Assembly (NCBI GenBank): GCA_027009865.1
Contig: JALVCR010000037.1
Location: 1-5,176 of the forward strand
Source of the DNA: Campylobacterales bacterium
GTDB lineage: Bacteria > Campylobacterota > Campylobacteria > Campylobacterales > JAADDG01
Reading direction: 5' to 3'
DNA length: 5,176 nucleotides
A program made the translations under genes and the position numbers. Each line of letters opens with the position of its first letter. Positions within the stretch are counted from its first letter, which is position 1. Shown here piece by piece: positions 1 through 5,176 of this stretch. A model generated the notes under the pieces. The model was not told the DNA's origin. It made no database searches and saw nothing but the letters and a program-made list of their open reading frames with translations.

Positions 1-299
1 AAACCTTCAGCTCTTTGCAAAGATTCGGCAAGGTTTCTTGAGAGTTTAATGCTCTCTTTTGTTACAGCTGAAGATTTGGGAAGCCTATCGGCAGCGCTTT
101 TGATATCGAGTTCTATGGCTGTTTTGTCGATATTCATTCTGTTTAGGGCTTGATTTAAAATAGAATTTGTATCAGTAATTAAAGCCCATAAAACATGAAT
201 GGTATCAACTTCTGGATTTTTATTATGCAGTGCTAAACTGACACCGCTTTCAATTGCTTGAGTCATTTGATGAGTCAGTTTTTCAAAAATATTGTTCAT
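1..299 (-). CDS. clpB: ClpB disaggregase, N-terminal part (runs off left edge)
   Basis: The minus strand from the ATG at 299-297 reads open to the window edge: 99 full codons plus two bases, with no stop. The product begins MNNIFEKLTHQMTQAIESG and continues with the helical Clp-N domain, including a DTIHVLWALI stretch around residues 32-41 and RLPKSSAVTKESIKLSR around 72-88. This matches the substrate-binding N domain of ClpB, the AAA+ hexamer that works with DnaK to pull proteins out of aggregates in the cytoplasm. The two ATPase domains lie outside the window. The start is supported by a GGGG Shine-Dalgarno core six bases upstream and by a strong promoter about 30 bases upstream. ClpA or ClpC share the Clp-N fold, but the residue pattern fits ClpB best. 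Identification is from recognition, not a search. Confidence 0.88.
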   Translation of the reverse strand, partial: MNNIFEKLTHQMTQAIESGVSLALHNKNPEVDTIHVLWALITDTNSILNQALNRMNIDKTAIELDIKSAADRLPKSSAVTKESIKLSRNLAESLQRAEG

Positions 300-328
300 T
301 TTTCACCCCTTTATTTTTAGTTGCCGTA

Positions 329-358
329 ATTATACAAAATTTAGTCAAGTGTTGTCAA
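329..358 (-). promoter_or_regulatory. Sigma-70-type promoter of clpB
   Basis: On the minus strand, TTGACA (358-353) is followed after 18 bases by a perfect TATAAT (334-329). The expected transcription start is near 322, giving a leader of roughly 23 bases before the ATG at 299. This is the only promoter in the window with a clear -35 box. The -35 box lies inside the left copy of the ACTTGAC direct repeat. Confidence 0.75.
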
Positions 359-360
359 GT
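344..360 (-). promoter_or_regulatory. Direct repeat over clpB -35, possible heat-shock operator
   Basis: Read on the minus strand, ACTTGAC occurs at 360-354 and again at 350-344, with three bases between them. The pitch is exactly 10 bp, so both copies face the same side of the helix. The first copy supplies most of the -35 hexamer and the second lies in the promoter spacer. The half-site resembles the CTTGAGT half of the HspR (HAIR) operator known from Helicobacter, Campylobacter and Streptomyces heat-shock genes. HAIR is an inverted repeat, however, and here the copies are direct. No CIRCE element is visible. A regulatory role is inferred. Confidence 0.4.
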
Positions 361-427
361 ATTTTTAGGTAAAAATTTTAATTTTTATCAAGAAAATAAT
401 TTATGTTTTATTTAAATTTATTAATAT

Positions 428-473
428 TATAATGATAGTAATAAAATCAAATGGTTTATGTCTATCTTATAAA
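428..473 (+). promoter_or_regulatory. Candidate promoter region of the thioesterase gene
   Basis: Two -10-like hexamers lie upstream of the GTG at 505: a perfect TATAAT at 428-433 and TATAAA at 468-473. The first would give a leader of about 65 bases and the second about 25. Neither has a convincing -35 box, which is common for this phylum. The surrounding sequence is so AT-rich that chance matches are likely, so I mark the region rather than choose one site. Confidence 0.35.
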
Positions 474-492
474 ATATATTAGAATTGTCTAA

Positions 493-497
493 AAGGA
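493..497 (+). promoter_or_regulatory. Ribosome binding site fixing a GTG start
   Basis: AAGGA lies seven bases upstream of GTG at 505-507. An in-frame TAA stop at 490-492 rules out any start further upstream, and no in-frame ATG occurs before the catalytic motif. The GTG is therefore the start. Confidence 0.8.
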
Positions 498-504
498 TAA
501 AATA

Positions 505-873
505 GTGAAATTAAGAGTTTATTATGAAGATACAGATCTTGGAGGAGTAGTTTATCATTCCAAATATTTAAATTTCTGTGAGAGGGCAAGAAGCGAGATT
601 TTTTTTAAAAAAGGAGCATCTCCGGTTTTTGAAGATTACCATTTTGTGGTAAAAAGTATTGAAGCAAATTTTTTATATTCAGCTAAACTTGGAGATATTT
701 TAGAGATAAAGACTCAAGTTTTAGAGATTAAAAGAGCCTCTATAATCCTTTTTCAGACTATTTTTAATGAAAATCTAAAGAGAGATATATTTGAGATGAA
801 GGTTGTTTTAGTGTGTTTGAAAAACAATAAAATATCAAAAATCCCAGAATATTTTTTGAAAATATTTGATTAA
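505..873 (+). CDS. ybgC: YbgC/FadM-type acyl-CoA thioesterase (4HBT hot-dog fold)
   Basis: This 122-residue cytoplasmic protein opens directly with the diagnostic motif RVYYEDTDLGGVVYHSKYL at residues 4-22. Within it, Asp11 is the expected catalytic aspartate (the counterpart of Asp18 in E. coli YbgC), and the GGVVYH segment ending at His18 is the conserved helix start. CERARSE follows at 25-31. The family hydrolyses acyl-CoA thioesters, and Helicobacter and E. coli homologues act on short- to long-chain acyl-CoAs. The protein is slightly shorter than the E. coli homologue (about 134 residues), mainly because the N-terminus begins right at the motif. In many proteobacteria ybgC heads the tol-pal operon. 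Here it stands alone: clpB is divergent on the left and an unrelated gene converges on the right. Physiological substrate is unknown; membrane lipid turnover is a reasonable inference. Confidence 0.9.
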   Translation: MKLRVYYEDTDLGGVVYHSKYLNFCERARSEIFFKKGASPVFEDYHFVVKSIEANFLYSAKLGDILEIKTQVLEIKRASIILFQTIFNENLKRDIFEMKVVLVCLKNNKISKIPEYFLKIFD

Positions 874-876
874 TAA

Positions 877-900
877 AAAGGGGCAAAGCCCCTTTGTTTT
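877..900. terminator. Bidirectional intrinsic terminator between convergent genes
   Basis: An eight-base perfect stem (AAAGGGGC at 877-884, GCCCCTTT at 888-895) closes a three-base AAA loop. On the minus strand it is followed by a good T-rich run (TTTTTATT, the first three Ts belonging to the stem). On the plus strand the tail is weaker, GTTTT. It starts four bases after the thioesterase stop (871-873), and the opposing stop codon (901-899) falls within its plus-strand T tail. One hairpin therefore serves both genes. Confidence 0.88.
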
Positions 901-3508
901 AAAACGGTTTTATGCCGTATTCTTGGGCATATTTTTGGAACTCTTCCGAATGAATGAATTGATCTAATAGATCGTTTCTTGATATTTGTGCAAGCTGAGC
1001 TATCCAGTAGTTAAGTCCACCGGCATCTGGTTCTCTTCCCATAATAGCGTAATAAGCGTTTTTAACAAATTCAGGATCACTTAGGTTTTTGGAAGTAAAC
1101 TCAGGAGCGTTATAGAAATCTTTTACTACATCTCCTCCAGTTTTTTCTCCGCTTTGTAAAACTTGCATCCAATACTCAAGCCCTTCTTGGTCGTATGTTT
1201 TTCCGTATGCGTCTTGAGGTCTTGTCATAACAAGAGCATAGAGTCTTTCAAGGAAAGCTTTTAGTTTGTTTTGAGAGTTATAAGGCGTAATTCCTGCATC
1301 TTCGGCCAATTGTTTAAATTCATCAGAGAATGCTATTCCGTATAATACAAGAAGCCTGCTGTATCCTTTATCTTCTATTAAACTTTTCCAATAGTTTACA
1401 CCTTCCATATCTTCGTTAGGATCTCTGTTTAAAAATGTCCAATACAATCTTTTTATAAAATCCTCATCACTTAAATTTTCATCTCTAAATTGATCTGAAA
1501 AGAAAAATTGCTCGGCTATATCAAGAGCGCTTTTTCCTTTATTTAGCTCTCCAACCCAATAATTTAATCCTTCATCATCATAAGTGCTGTTTAACATATA
1601 TCTGTAAAGTCTTGAAACAAATGATTCTTTGGGTCCTAAAGCTTGAGTTGATAAAACTTCTATTCCTTTTCCTTGATCCGAAGCGTAAATATAGTCTCCG
1701 TTTACGGTTATTTTTCTAACCATTCCTTCTAAAGGCATTTGAGCTACAAGCGTAGGATTTGCCGGAGTAGAGATATCTATGACTTTTACTCCCAAATTGT
1801 TATAGGCAAGGTATGCGTAATTTCCGTTTACATCTATTCCGCTTGCGGTATCTTCCGAAGTATTTGGATCAAAATCAAATTTTCCTAAAAGTTTTGGATT
1901 TGCGGGATCGCTTACATCAACTATTTGAAGTCCAAAAGTATAATTTGCTATATAAGCTTTTGAATCTACCACCTTTACATCGTGAGCGTATCCACTTTGA
2001 TAGCTTCCAGCCAATGAGGGATTTGCAGGATCGTGGATATTGATTATTTGCAATGTTTCGTTTTCATCTGCAATGTATGCATAATCTCCGTCTATATCTA
2101 AAGCCAAAGCTTTTCCCGGAGTATCATAGCTTCCTACAGGAACTACGTTTGAAGGGTTTGAAATATCAAATATTTGAAGTCCCTCTTTTCTTGCCGCTAC
2201 ATAGGCATAATCACCTCTAATTTTAACATCTCTTGCTTCCGCTTGGTTTGGCATAGGAGTTACGCTGTCTTCTATTACGCTTGGATTGTTCTTATCGCTT
2301 ATATCTACAGTAAAGAGCCCCATGCAAACATCAGTAACATACGCTTTGCTCTCATCATCATTTACAGCTACAGAAGTTGCCTTACATCCAAAATTAACTC
2401 CTCCTATTCTTGATGGATTTTTTGGATCGGTTACATCGAGTATTTGAAGACCTCCGTTTTGATCGGCTACATATAAATGGTTTCCTTTAACAGTCGTTTT
2501 TTCCGGCATACCTACAGTTGCATATTTTGCTCCTACATATAAAGCATCATTTGAAGCATTATCATCTGTGATAGTTCTATAATCGATTACATCAAATCCG
2601 CTTGCTCCGGCAGATAATCCTACAAATCCTTCTCTATTTAAAGTATTAAATTTATAAGCTTCTCCGTTTAATAAAAGATCAGCTCTTTTTGCCATATCTC
2701 CTTCGTTTAATACAGCTATTCCTCCAGGACCGTTTGCGGCAAAAACCAAAGAGTCTTCTATCATAACTCCTTTTGAATTCCATATCTCTTCTGTTTTGCT
2801 TTTTGCTGTAATTTCGGTAGGACTTGAAGGATTGCTTATATCATAAACTTTTATTCCATCTTTTCCATTTGCAGTGTATAGTTCACTATCTTTTATAAAA
2901 AGATCTTTAGCTGTTGTATTGTTTATAGTTCCTATCACATTTAATGAGGCAGGATTTGAGATATCTATGATTTTGATTCCTTCATCGCTTGCTGCGTATA
3001 GATAGTTTCCGCTTGTAGCCAAAGCTTTTGCTTTTGAAATTGCGATATCTCCCATTTTTGTTACATTTGTTGGGTCAAGCAAAGAGTAAGAGATAACACC
3101 TTTCCCATCATCCGCCGCATAAGCGAAATCACCGTTTACTACTACGTCTTGTATTTCTCCGATTCCTGGTAAGATAGCTATTTTTGCAGGATTTGTAGCA
3201 TCGGTTACATCTACTATATGAAGCCCAGATTTCCCAACAGCCAAAAGAGCCGTATTGTTTTTTAAAGCTATGGCTTTTACATCTTCATTGGTTTTATATT
3301 TTCCGGCAAATGTCGGTTTTGCAAGATTGCTTCTGTCTAAAATCACCATTCCGCTGCTTGTAGCGGTATAAATATAGTTGTCTGTTGACTTGGCGTCATA
3401 ATGTATCTCTCCAAAATAACCTACTTTATTTAAAGAAATATCCGCAGCACTTAAAATAGATGTGCTTAAAAGTGCGGATATTAACACTTTTGATAAAGAA
3501 ATTCTCAT
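899..3508 (-). CDS. Exported LVIVD beta-propeller protein with DUF4214 repeats
   Basis: The product is 869 residues. Residues 1-22 form a Sec signal peptide: basic MRISLSK, a hydrophobic core, and likely cleavage after SAA. Residues about 25-620 hold 14 repeats of the LVIVD type, each with a core like GLQIVDVSDPANP. The cores begin at residues 53, 95, 137, 177, 218, 263, 304, 353, 397, 443, 485, 526, 573 and 615, a pitch of 40-49. Repeats 6, 7 and 14 are degenerate. LVIVD repeats build beta-propellers. Residues 630-869 hold four DUF4214-type units, each with an F-x-x-R-L-Y-like helix (630, 684, 752, 814) followed by a G-L-x-Y-W motif (647, 703, 776, 831). DUF4214 occurs in secreted and surface proteins. 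I see no membrane anchor, lipobox or enzyme motif. The only cysteines are 375 and 395. Function is unknown; a periplasmic or cell-surface binding or scaffold role is inferred. An in-frame ATG at 3544 would add 12 residues but has no ribosome site and touches the promoter -10 box. Confidence 0.85.
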   Translation of the reverse strand: MRISLSKVLISALLSTSILSAADISLNKVGYFGEIHYDAKSTDNYIYTATSSGMVILDRSNLAKPTFAGKYKTNEDVKAIALKNNTALLAVGKSGLHIVDVTDATNPAKIAILPGIGEIQDVVVNGDFAYAADDGKGVISYSLLDPTNVTKMGDIAISKAKALATSGNYLYAASDEGIKIIDISNPASLNVIGTINNTTAKDLFIKDSELYTANGKDGIKVYDISNPSSPTEITAKSKTEEIWNSKGVMIEDSLVFAANGPGGIAVLNEGDMAKRADLLLNGEAYKFNTLNREGFVGLSAGASGFDVIDYRTITDDNASNDALYVGAKYATVGMPEKTTVKGNHLYVADQNGGLQILDVTDPKNPSRIGGVNFGCKATSVAVNDDESKAYVTDVCMGLFTVDISDKNNPSVIEDSVTPMPNQAEARDVKIRGDYAYVAARKEGLQIFDISNPSNVVPVGSYDTPGKALALDIDGDYAYIADENETLQIINIHDPANPSLAGSYQSGYAHDVKVVDSKAYIANYTFGLQIVDVSDPANPKLLGKFDFDPNTSEDTASGIDVNGNYAYLAYNNLGVKVIDISTPANPTLVAQMPLEGMVRKITVNGDYIYASDQGKGIEVLSTQALGPKESFVSRLYRYMLNSTYDDEGLNYWVGELNKGKSALDIAEQFFFSDQFRDENLSDEDFIKRLYWTFLNRDPNEDMEGVNYWKSLIEDKGYSRLLVLYGIAFSDEFKQLAEDAGITPYNSQNKLKAFLERLYALVMTRPQDAYGKTYDQEGLEYWMQVLQSGEKTGGDVVKDFYNAPEFTSKNLSDPEFVKNAYYAIMGREPDAGGLNYWIAQLAQISRNDLLDQFIHSEEFQKYAQEYGIKPF

Positions 3509-3516
3509 TGATCTAT

Positions 3517-3523
3517 CTCCTTT
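3517..3523 (-). promoter_or_regulatory. Ribosome binding site deciding the LVIVD protein start
   Basis: On the minus strand AAAGGAG (3523-3517) lies eight bases before the ATG at 3508-3506. This gives a product that opens with a textbook signal peptide. The in-frame ATG at 3544 has only AT-rich sequence before it. The shorter start is preferred. Confidence 0.88.
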
Positions 3524-3544
3524 GTAAATTTTAGATAAACTCAT

Positions 3545-3553
3545 TTTATAACA
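3545..3553 (-). promoter_or_regulatory. Extended -10 promoter of the LVIVD protein gene
   Basis: The minus strand reads TGT then TATAAA (hexamer 3550-3545), an extended -10 element, with transcription expected to start near 3538 and a leader of about 30 bases. There is no -35 consensus. Instead, a 16-bp A/T palindrome (3555-3570) fills the spacer and -35 side. The promoter abuts the alternative upstream ATG at 3544, which would place that codon before the transcription start. Confidence 0.55.
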
Positions 3554-3792
3554 AAAAAAATATATTTTTTATTAAAATTTGATTCATTTAGAAATTAAAT
3601 TTATAAAATTATATTCTTTTTAGTAGATAAATAAATTTATTTTTTAGGAAGAATAGAGTAATAGTTTTTTTTTAATTTTGAAAAGAGAATATGTAAATAA
3701 AGAATATTGATCAAAAATTAAATTTAAAAACTATATCAATTAAATAATGAATGTATGGATTTTACACATCAGGAAAGATTAACTAAGGAGGA

Positions 3793-3869
3793 TGGTGGGT
3801 CATCCAGGACTCGAACCTGGGACCACTCGGTTATGAGCCGAGTGCTCTAACCAACTGAGCTAATGACCC
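3793..3869 (-). tRNA. tRNA with CAU anticodon (elongator Met or Ile2)
   Basis: The 77 bases on the minus strand fold into a complete cloverleaf with encoded CCA. The acceptor is GGGTCAT with ATGACCC (seven Watson-Crick pairs), the D stem GCTC/GAGC, and the anticodon stem CTCGG/CCGAG around loop CTCATAA (anticodon complement at 3835-3833). The variable loop is TGGTC, the T stem CCAGG/CCTGG and the T loop TTCGAGT. It is not the initiator: base 1 pairs with base 72, and the three consecutive G-C pairs beside the anticodon loop are absent. CAU is shared by elongator tRNA-Met and by tRNA-Ile2, whose C34 is converted to lysidine by TilS. The T7-T8-A9 start, GCTCATAACC loop region and TGGTC variable loop resemble Ile2, while the U4-A69 pair resembles E. 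coli Met. I leave the identity open. Confidence 0.95.
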
Positions 3870-3889
3870 TCATTGATTTCGAGAGTGAA

Positions 3890-3898
3890 ATTATATCA
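3890..3898 (-). promoter_or_regulatory. Extended -10 promoter of the tRNA gene
   Basis: The minus strand reads TGA followed by a perfect TATAAT (3895-3890), an extended -10 box. The start would lie near 3883, about 14 bases before the tRNA 5' end at 3869. There is no good -35 hexamer; the upstream side is A/T runs. The tRNA therefore appears to be transcribed independently of ruvX, which ends about 60 bases further upstream. Confidence 0.65.
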
Positions 3899-3958
3899 CG
3901 AAAAACTTAATTTTTTTTAAAGTGAAATTTCTCATCGGCCAAATTTTCTATTTTTTGA

Positions 3959-4360
3959 TTATTTTGAACATTTTTGATTTAAAAGCCATCTCTCAAGGAT
4001 AATTTTAGCGGCAAGGGAGTCTATTCTACCGTCTCTTTTCTCTTTGATTTCCCCTTTTATAAGTTCTTTTGCCTCTACGCTTGAGCCGTATTCTTCGTAA
4101 AATTCTATTTTATCTTTATCAAAATCCAAAAGAGATACAAAATGTTTTATTCTAATTTGCATCTCTTCGGCGCTTTTGCCGCTTTTTGGAATTCCTACTA
4201 TAAGTTTTGTAACTTTCCACTCTTTTAGAAAATCGTTAACCTCTCTTGCGGCTTGTTCTCTGTTTTTCCTAAAAATAGCTTTTTGTGGCAAAACGATATC
4301 CAAATAGGGATTGATGGCTAATCCTATTCTTTTTAATCCCACATCTATTGCGGCTGTCAT
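3959..4360 (-). CDS. ruvX: RuvX/YqgF putative RNase H-fold nuclease
   Basis: This 133-residue protein has the YqgF RNase H-like fold. AIDVGLKRIGLAI at residues 4-16 carries the first acidic catalytic residue (Asp6). LIVGIPKSG at 53-61 is the conserved central strand and loop. FYEEYGSSVEA at 87-97 corresponds to the DE-R-(L/F)-(S/T)-T motif with Glu90 as the second acid. GRIDSLAA at 111-118 supplies Asp114. The family is essential or nearly so in many bacteria: E. coli YqgF matures the 5' end of 16S rRNA, and RuvX homologues have Holliday-junction resolvase or related nuclease activity. Length is normal. The ATG overlaps the stop of the upstream ABC-F gene by one base (TAATG), so translation is probably coupled. 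An AAGGGA within the end of that gene serves as ribosome site. The replacement of the usual Asp-Glu-Arg by Glu-Glu-Tyr appears to be a lineage variant. Confidence 0.9.
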   Translation of the reverse strand: MTAAIDVGLKRIGLAINPYLDIVLPQKAIFRKNREQAAREVNDFLKEWKVTKLIVGIPKSGKSAEEMQIRIKHFVSLLDFDKDKIEFYEEYGSSVEAKELIKGEIKEKRDGRIDSLAAKIILERWLLNQKCSK

Positions 4361-5176
4361 TAGATATTTCCCTTCATCTCTTCAAGTTTTTCTTCAAGAT
4401 CTAAAAATTTCTCTATCGCTTCATCAAGCTCTTTTTGTTTCTCTTCAAGCTCTTTGCTTAAAGAAAGCAGTCCTTTTTCATTATAGCAATCTGGATTTTC
4501 AAGACATTTTGAAAGCTCTTTTACTTCGTTTTCCAAATTTTCTATTATCTCTGGCAGCAAATCATACTCTCTTTGCTCTTTATAGCTTAATTTTTTGGCT
4601 CTCTTTTTAACTTTAGTGCTCTCTTTTTTCTCTTTTTCGATACCGCTTTCTATTTGCTGAATCTCTTTTAGCTCTTTTTCTATCTCTAAAAATTCGCTGT
4701 AGCTTTGATAGCTCTCTTCTATCTCTCCATCTCCTTTGAAAATAAAAAGCTTTTTGGCTATCTTATCTACAAAATATCTGTCATGGCTTACTATTATCAA
4801 AGCTCCTTGAAAACTTTGCAGATACTCTTCCAATATATTTATAGTTTGAATATCAAGATCATTTGTCGGCTCGTCTAGTATAAGGCAGTCATAATGTTTG
4901 GTAAACAAAAGAGCTAAAGCTACCCTGTTTTTCTCTCCTCCGCTTAAAATGCCTATCTTTTTATCCAGATGCTCTTTTGGAAAGAGGAAATTTTTCAAAT
5001 AGCCGTAAACGTGCATATTTCTTCCTCTAACTTCCACTCTATCCCCGCCGTTTGGACAGAAAGTCTCTATTAGATTCTTATCATCGTCAAGCATCTCTCT
5101 GTGCTGGTCGAAATATCCTATTTTAAAATCTCCTCTTTTTACAACTCCGCTATCTACGCTCTCTTTTCCAAGAAGT
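4360..5176 (-). CDS. uup: Uup-type ABC-F ATPase, C-terminal half (runs off right edge)
   Basis: The open frame continues to the window edge, giving 271 residues of the second ATPase domain and C-terminal tail. In fragment numbering, residue 1 lies just beyond where the Walker A loop should be (LLGKESVDSG is the segment that follows it). The ABC signature LSGGEKNR is at 77-84, Walker B LILDEPTNDLD at 98-108 with catalytic Glu102, and the switch histidine in SHDR at 130-133. From about residue 160 there is a charged coiled coil with KKLSYKEQREYDLLPEII, characteristic of the Uup C-terminal domain. ABC-F proteins have no membrane segments and act on the ribosome. Uup and its Bacillus relative YfmR relieve stalled translation, and Uup was first known for effects on transposon excision. 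The internal ATG at 5094 is not the start, because the conserved GYFDQHRE lies upstream in frame. The ruvX start overlaps its TAA stop. Confidence 0.88.
   Translation of the reverse strand, partial: LLGKESVDSGVVKRGDFKIGYFDQHREMLDDDKNLIETFCPNGGDRVEVRGRNMHVYGYLKNFLFPKEHLDKKIGILSGGEKNRVALALLFTKHYDCLILDEPTNDLDIQTINILEEYLQSFQGALIIVSHDRYFVDKIAKKLFIFKGDGEIEESYQSYSEFLEIEKELKEIQQIESGIEKEKKESTKVKKRAKKLSYKEQREYDLLPEIIENLENEVKELSKCLENPDCYNEKGLLSLSKELEEKQKELDEAIEKFLDLEEKLEEMKGNI

Noticed and set aside
428..446. Fur-box-like sequence upstream of the thioesterase gene (13 of 19 matches to the classic consensus by eye)
   Set aside because: The consensus is A/T-rich and so is this spacer, so a partial match is expected by chance. 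The gene has no known iron link.
1813..2043. Plus-strand open frame of 76 codons
   Set aside because: It lies antisense within the LVIVD repeat region, has no ribosome site, and its composition mirrors the repeats on the other strand.
2174..2413. Plus-strand open frame of 79 codons
   Set aside because: It is antisense to the same long gene, has no recognisable family, and is explained by repeat codon structure on the minus strand.
1740..3200. Recurring short DNA motif such as GGATTTGCAGGATC at about 120-135 base intervals, resembling a repeat array
   Set aside because: It falls in frame on the minus strand and encodes the DPANP turn of each LVIVD blade. It is a protein repeat, not CRISPR or a mobile repeat.
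3509..3792. Possible small RNA or tRNA terminator in the spacer between the tRNA and the LVIVD gene
   Set aside because: I found no GC-containing hairpin followed by a T-run and no second cloverleaf. The sequence is nearly all A/T apart from the promoter and ribosome site already listed.
3785..3835. AAGGAGG followed directly by ATG on the plus strand, a mini-ORF
   Set aside because: The spacing between the ribosome-site match and the ATG is zero, and the reading frame is just the antisense of the tRNA, ending within it.
4311..4610. Plus-strand open frame of 99 codons with hydrophobic Leu/Ser-rich product
   Set aside because: It is antisense to the ruvX start and the Lys/Glu-rich Uup coiled coil. 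Antisense of Lys/Glu codons yields Leu/Phe/Ser, which explains the hydrophobicity.
5092..5094. ATG as the start of a 244-residue single-domain ATPase
   Set aside because: Conserved ABC-F residues (GYFDQHRE) continue in frame upstream to the window edge with no stop, so this methionine is internal.

Overview
This is a low-GC chromosomal window, and its protein sequences point to a Campylobacterota (epsilonproteobacterial) bacterium. The RuvX homologue, the YbgC thioesterase and the ClpB N-terminus all read like members from that phylum. The spacers are very AT-rich, with extended -10 promoters that lack clear -35 boxes. I cannot name a genus from the sequence alone.

Layout from left to right: the 5' end of clpB (disaggregase) on the minus strand, running off the left edge, with a strong sigma-70-type promoter and a striking 7-bp direct repeat that may be an operator. 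Next is a divergent, apparently single-gene unit on the plus strand encoding a YbgC-type hot-dog acyl-CoA thioesterase with a GTG start. It meets a long minus-strand gene tail to tail across a compact bidirectional terminator. The long gene encodes an exported protein of about 869 residues with a Sec signal peptide, about 14 LVIVD-type beta-propeller repeats and four DUF4214-type units. An AT-rich spacer follows, then a minus-strand tRNA with a CAU anticodon and its own extended -10 promoter. Last come ruvX (YqgF) and the C-terminal half of a Uup-type ABC-F ATPase. These two genes overlap by one base and the ABC-F gene runs off the right edge.

Most of the window is housekeeping: protein disaggregation, thioester hydrolysis, tRNA, pre-16S rRNA processing or recombination, and ribosome-associated ATPase. 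The accessory element is the LVIVD/DUF4214 surface or periplasmic protein. Its architecture (possibly two seven-bladed propellers plus a duplicated two-unit DUF4214 tail) is the most distinctive item, and its function is unknown. I saw no CRISPR array, insertion sequence, phage gene or multi-gene defence system.
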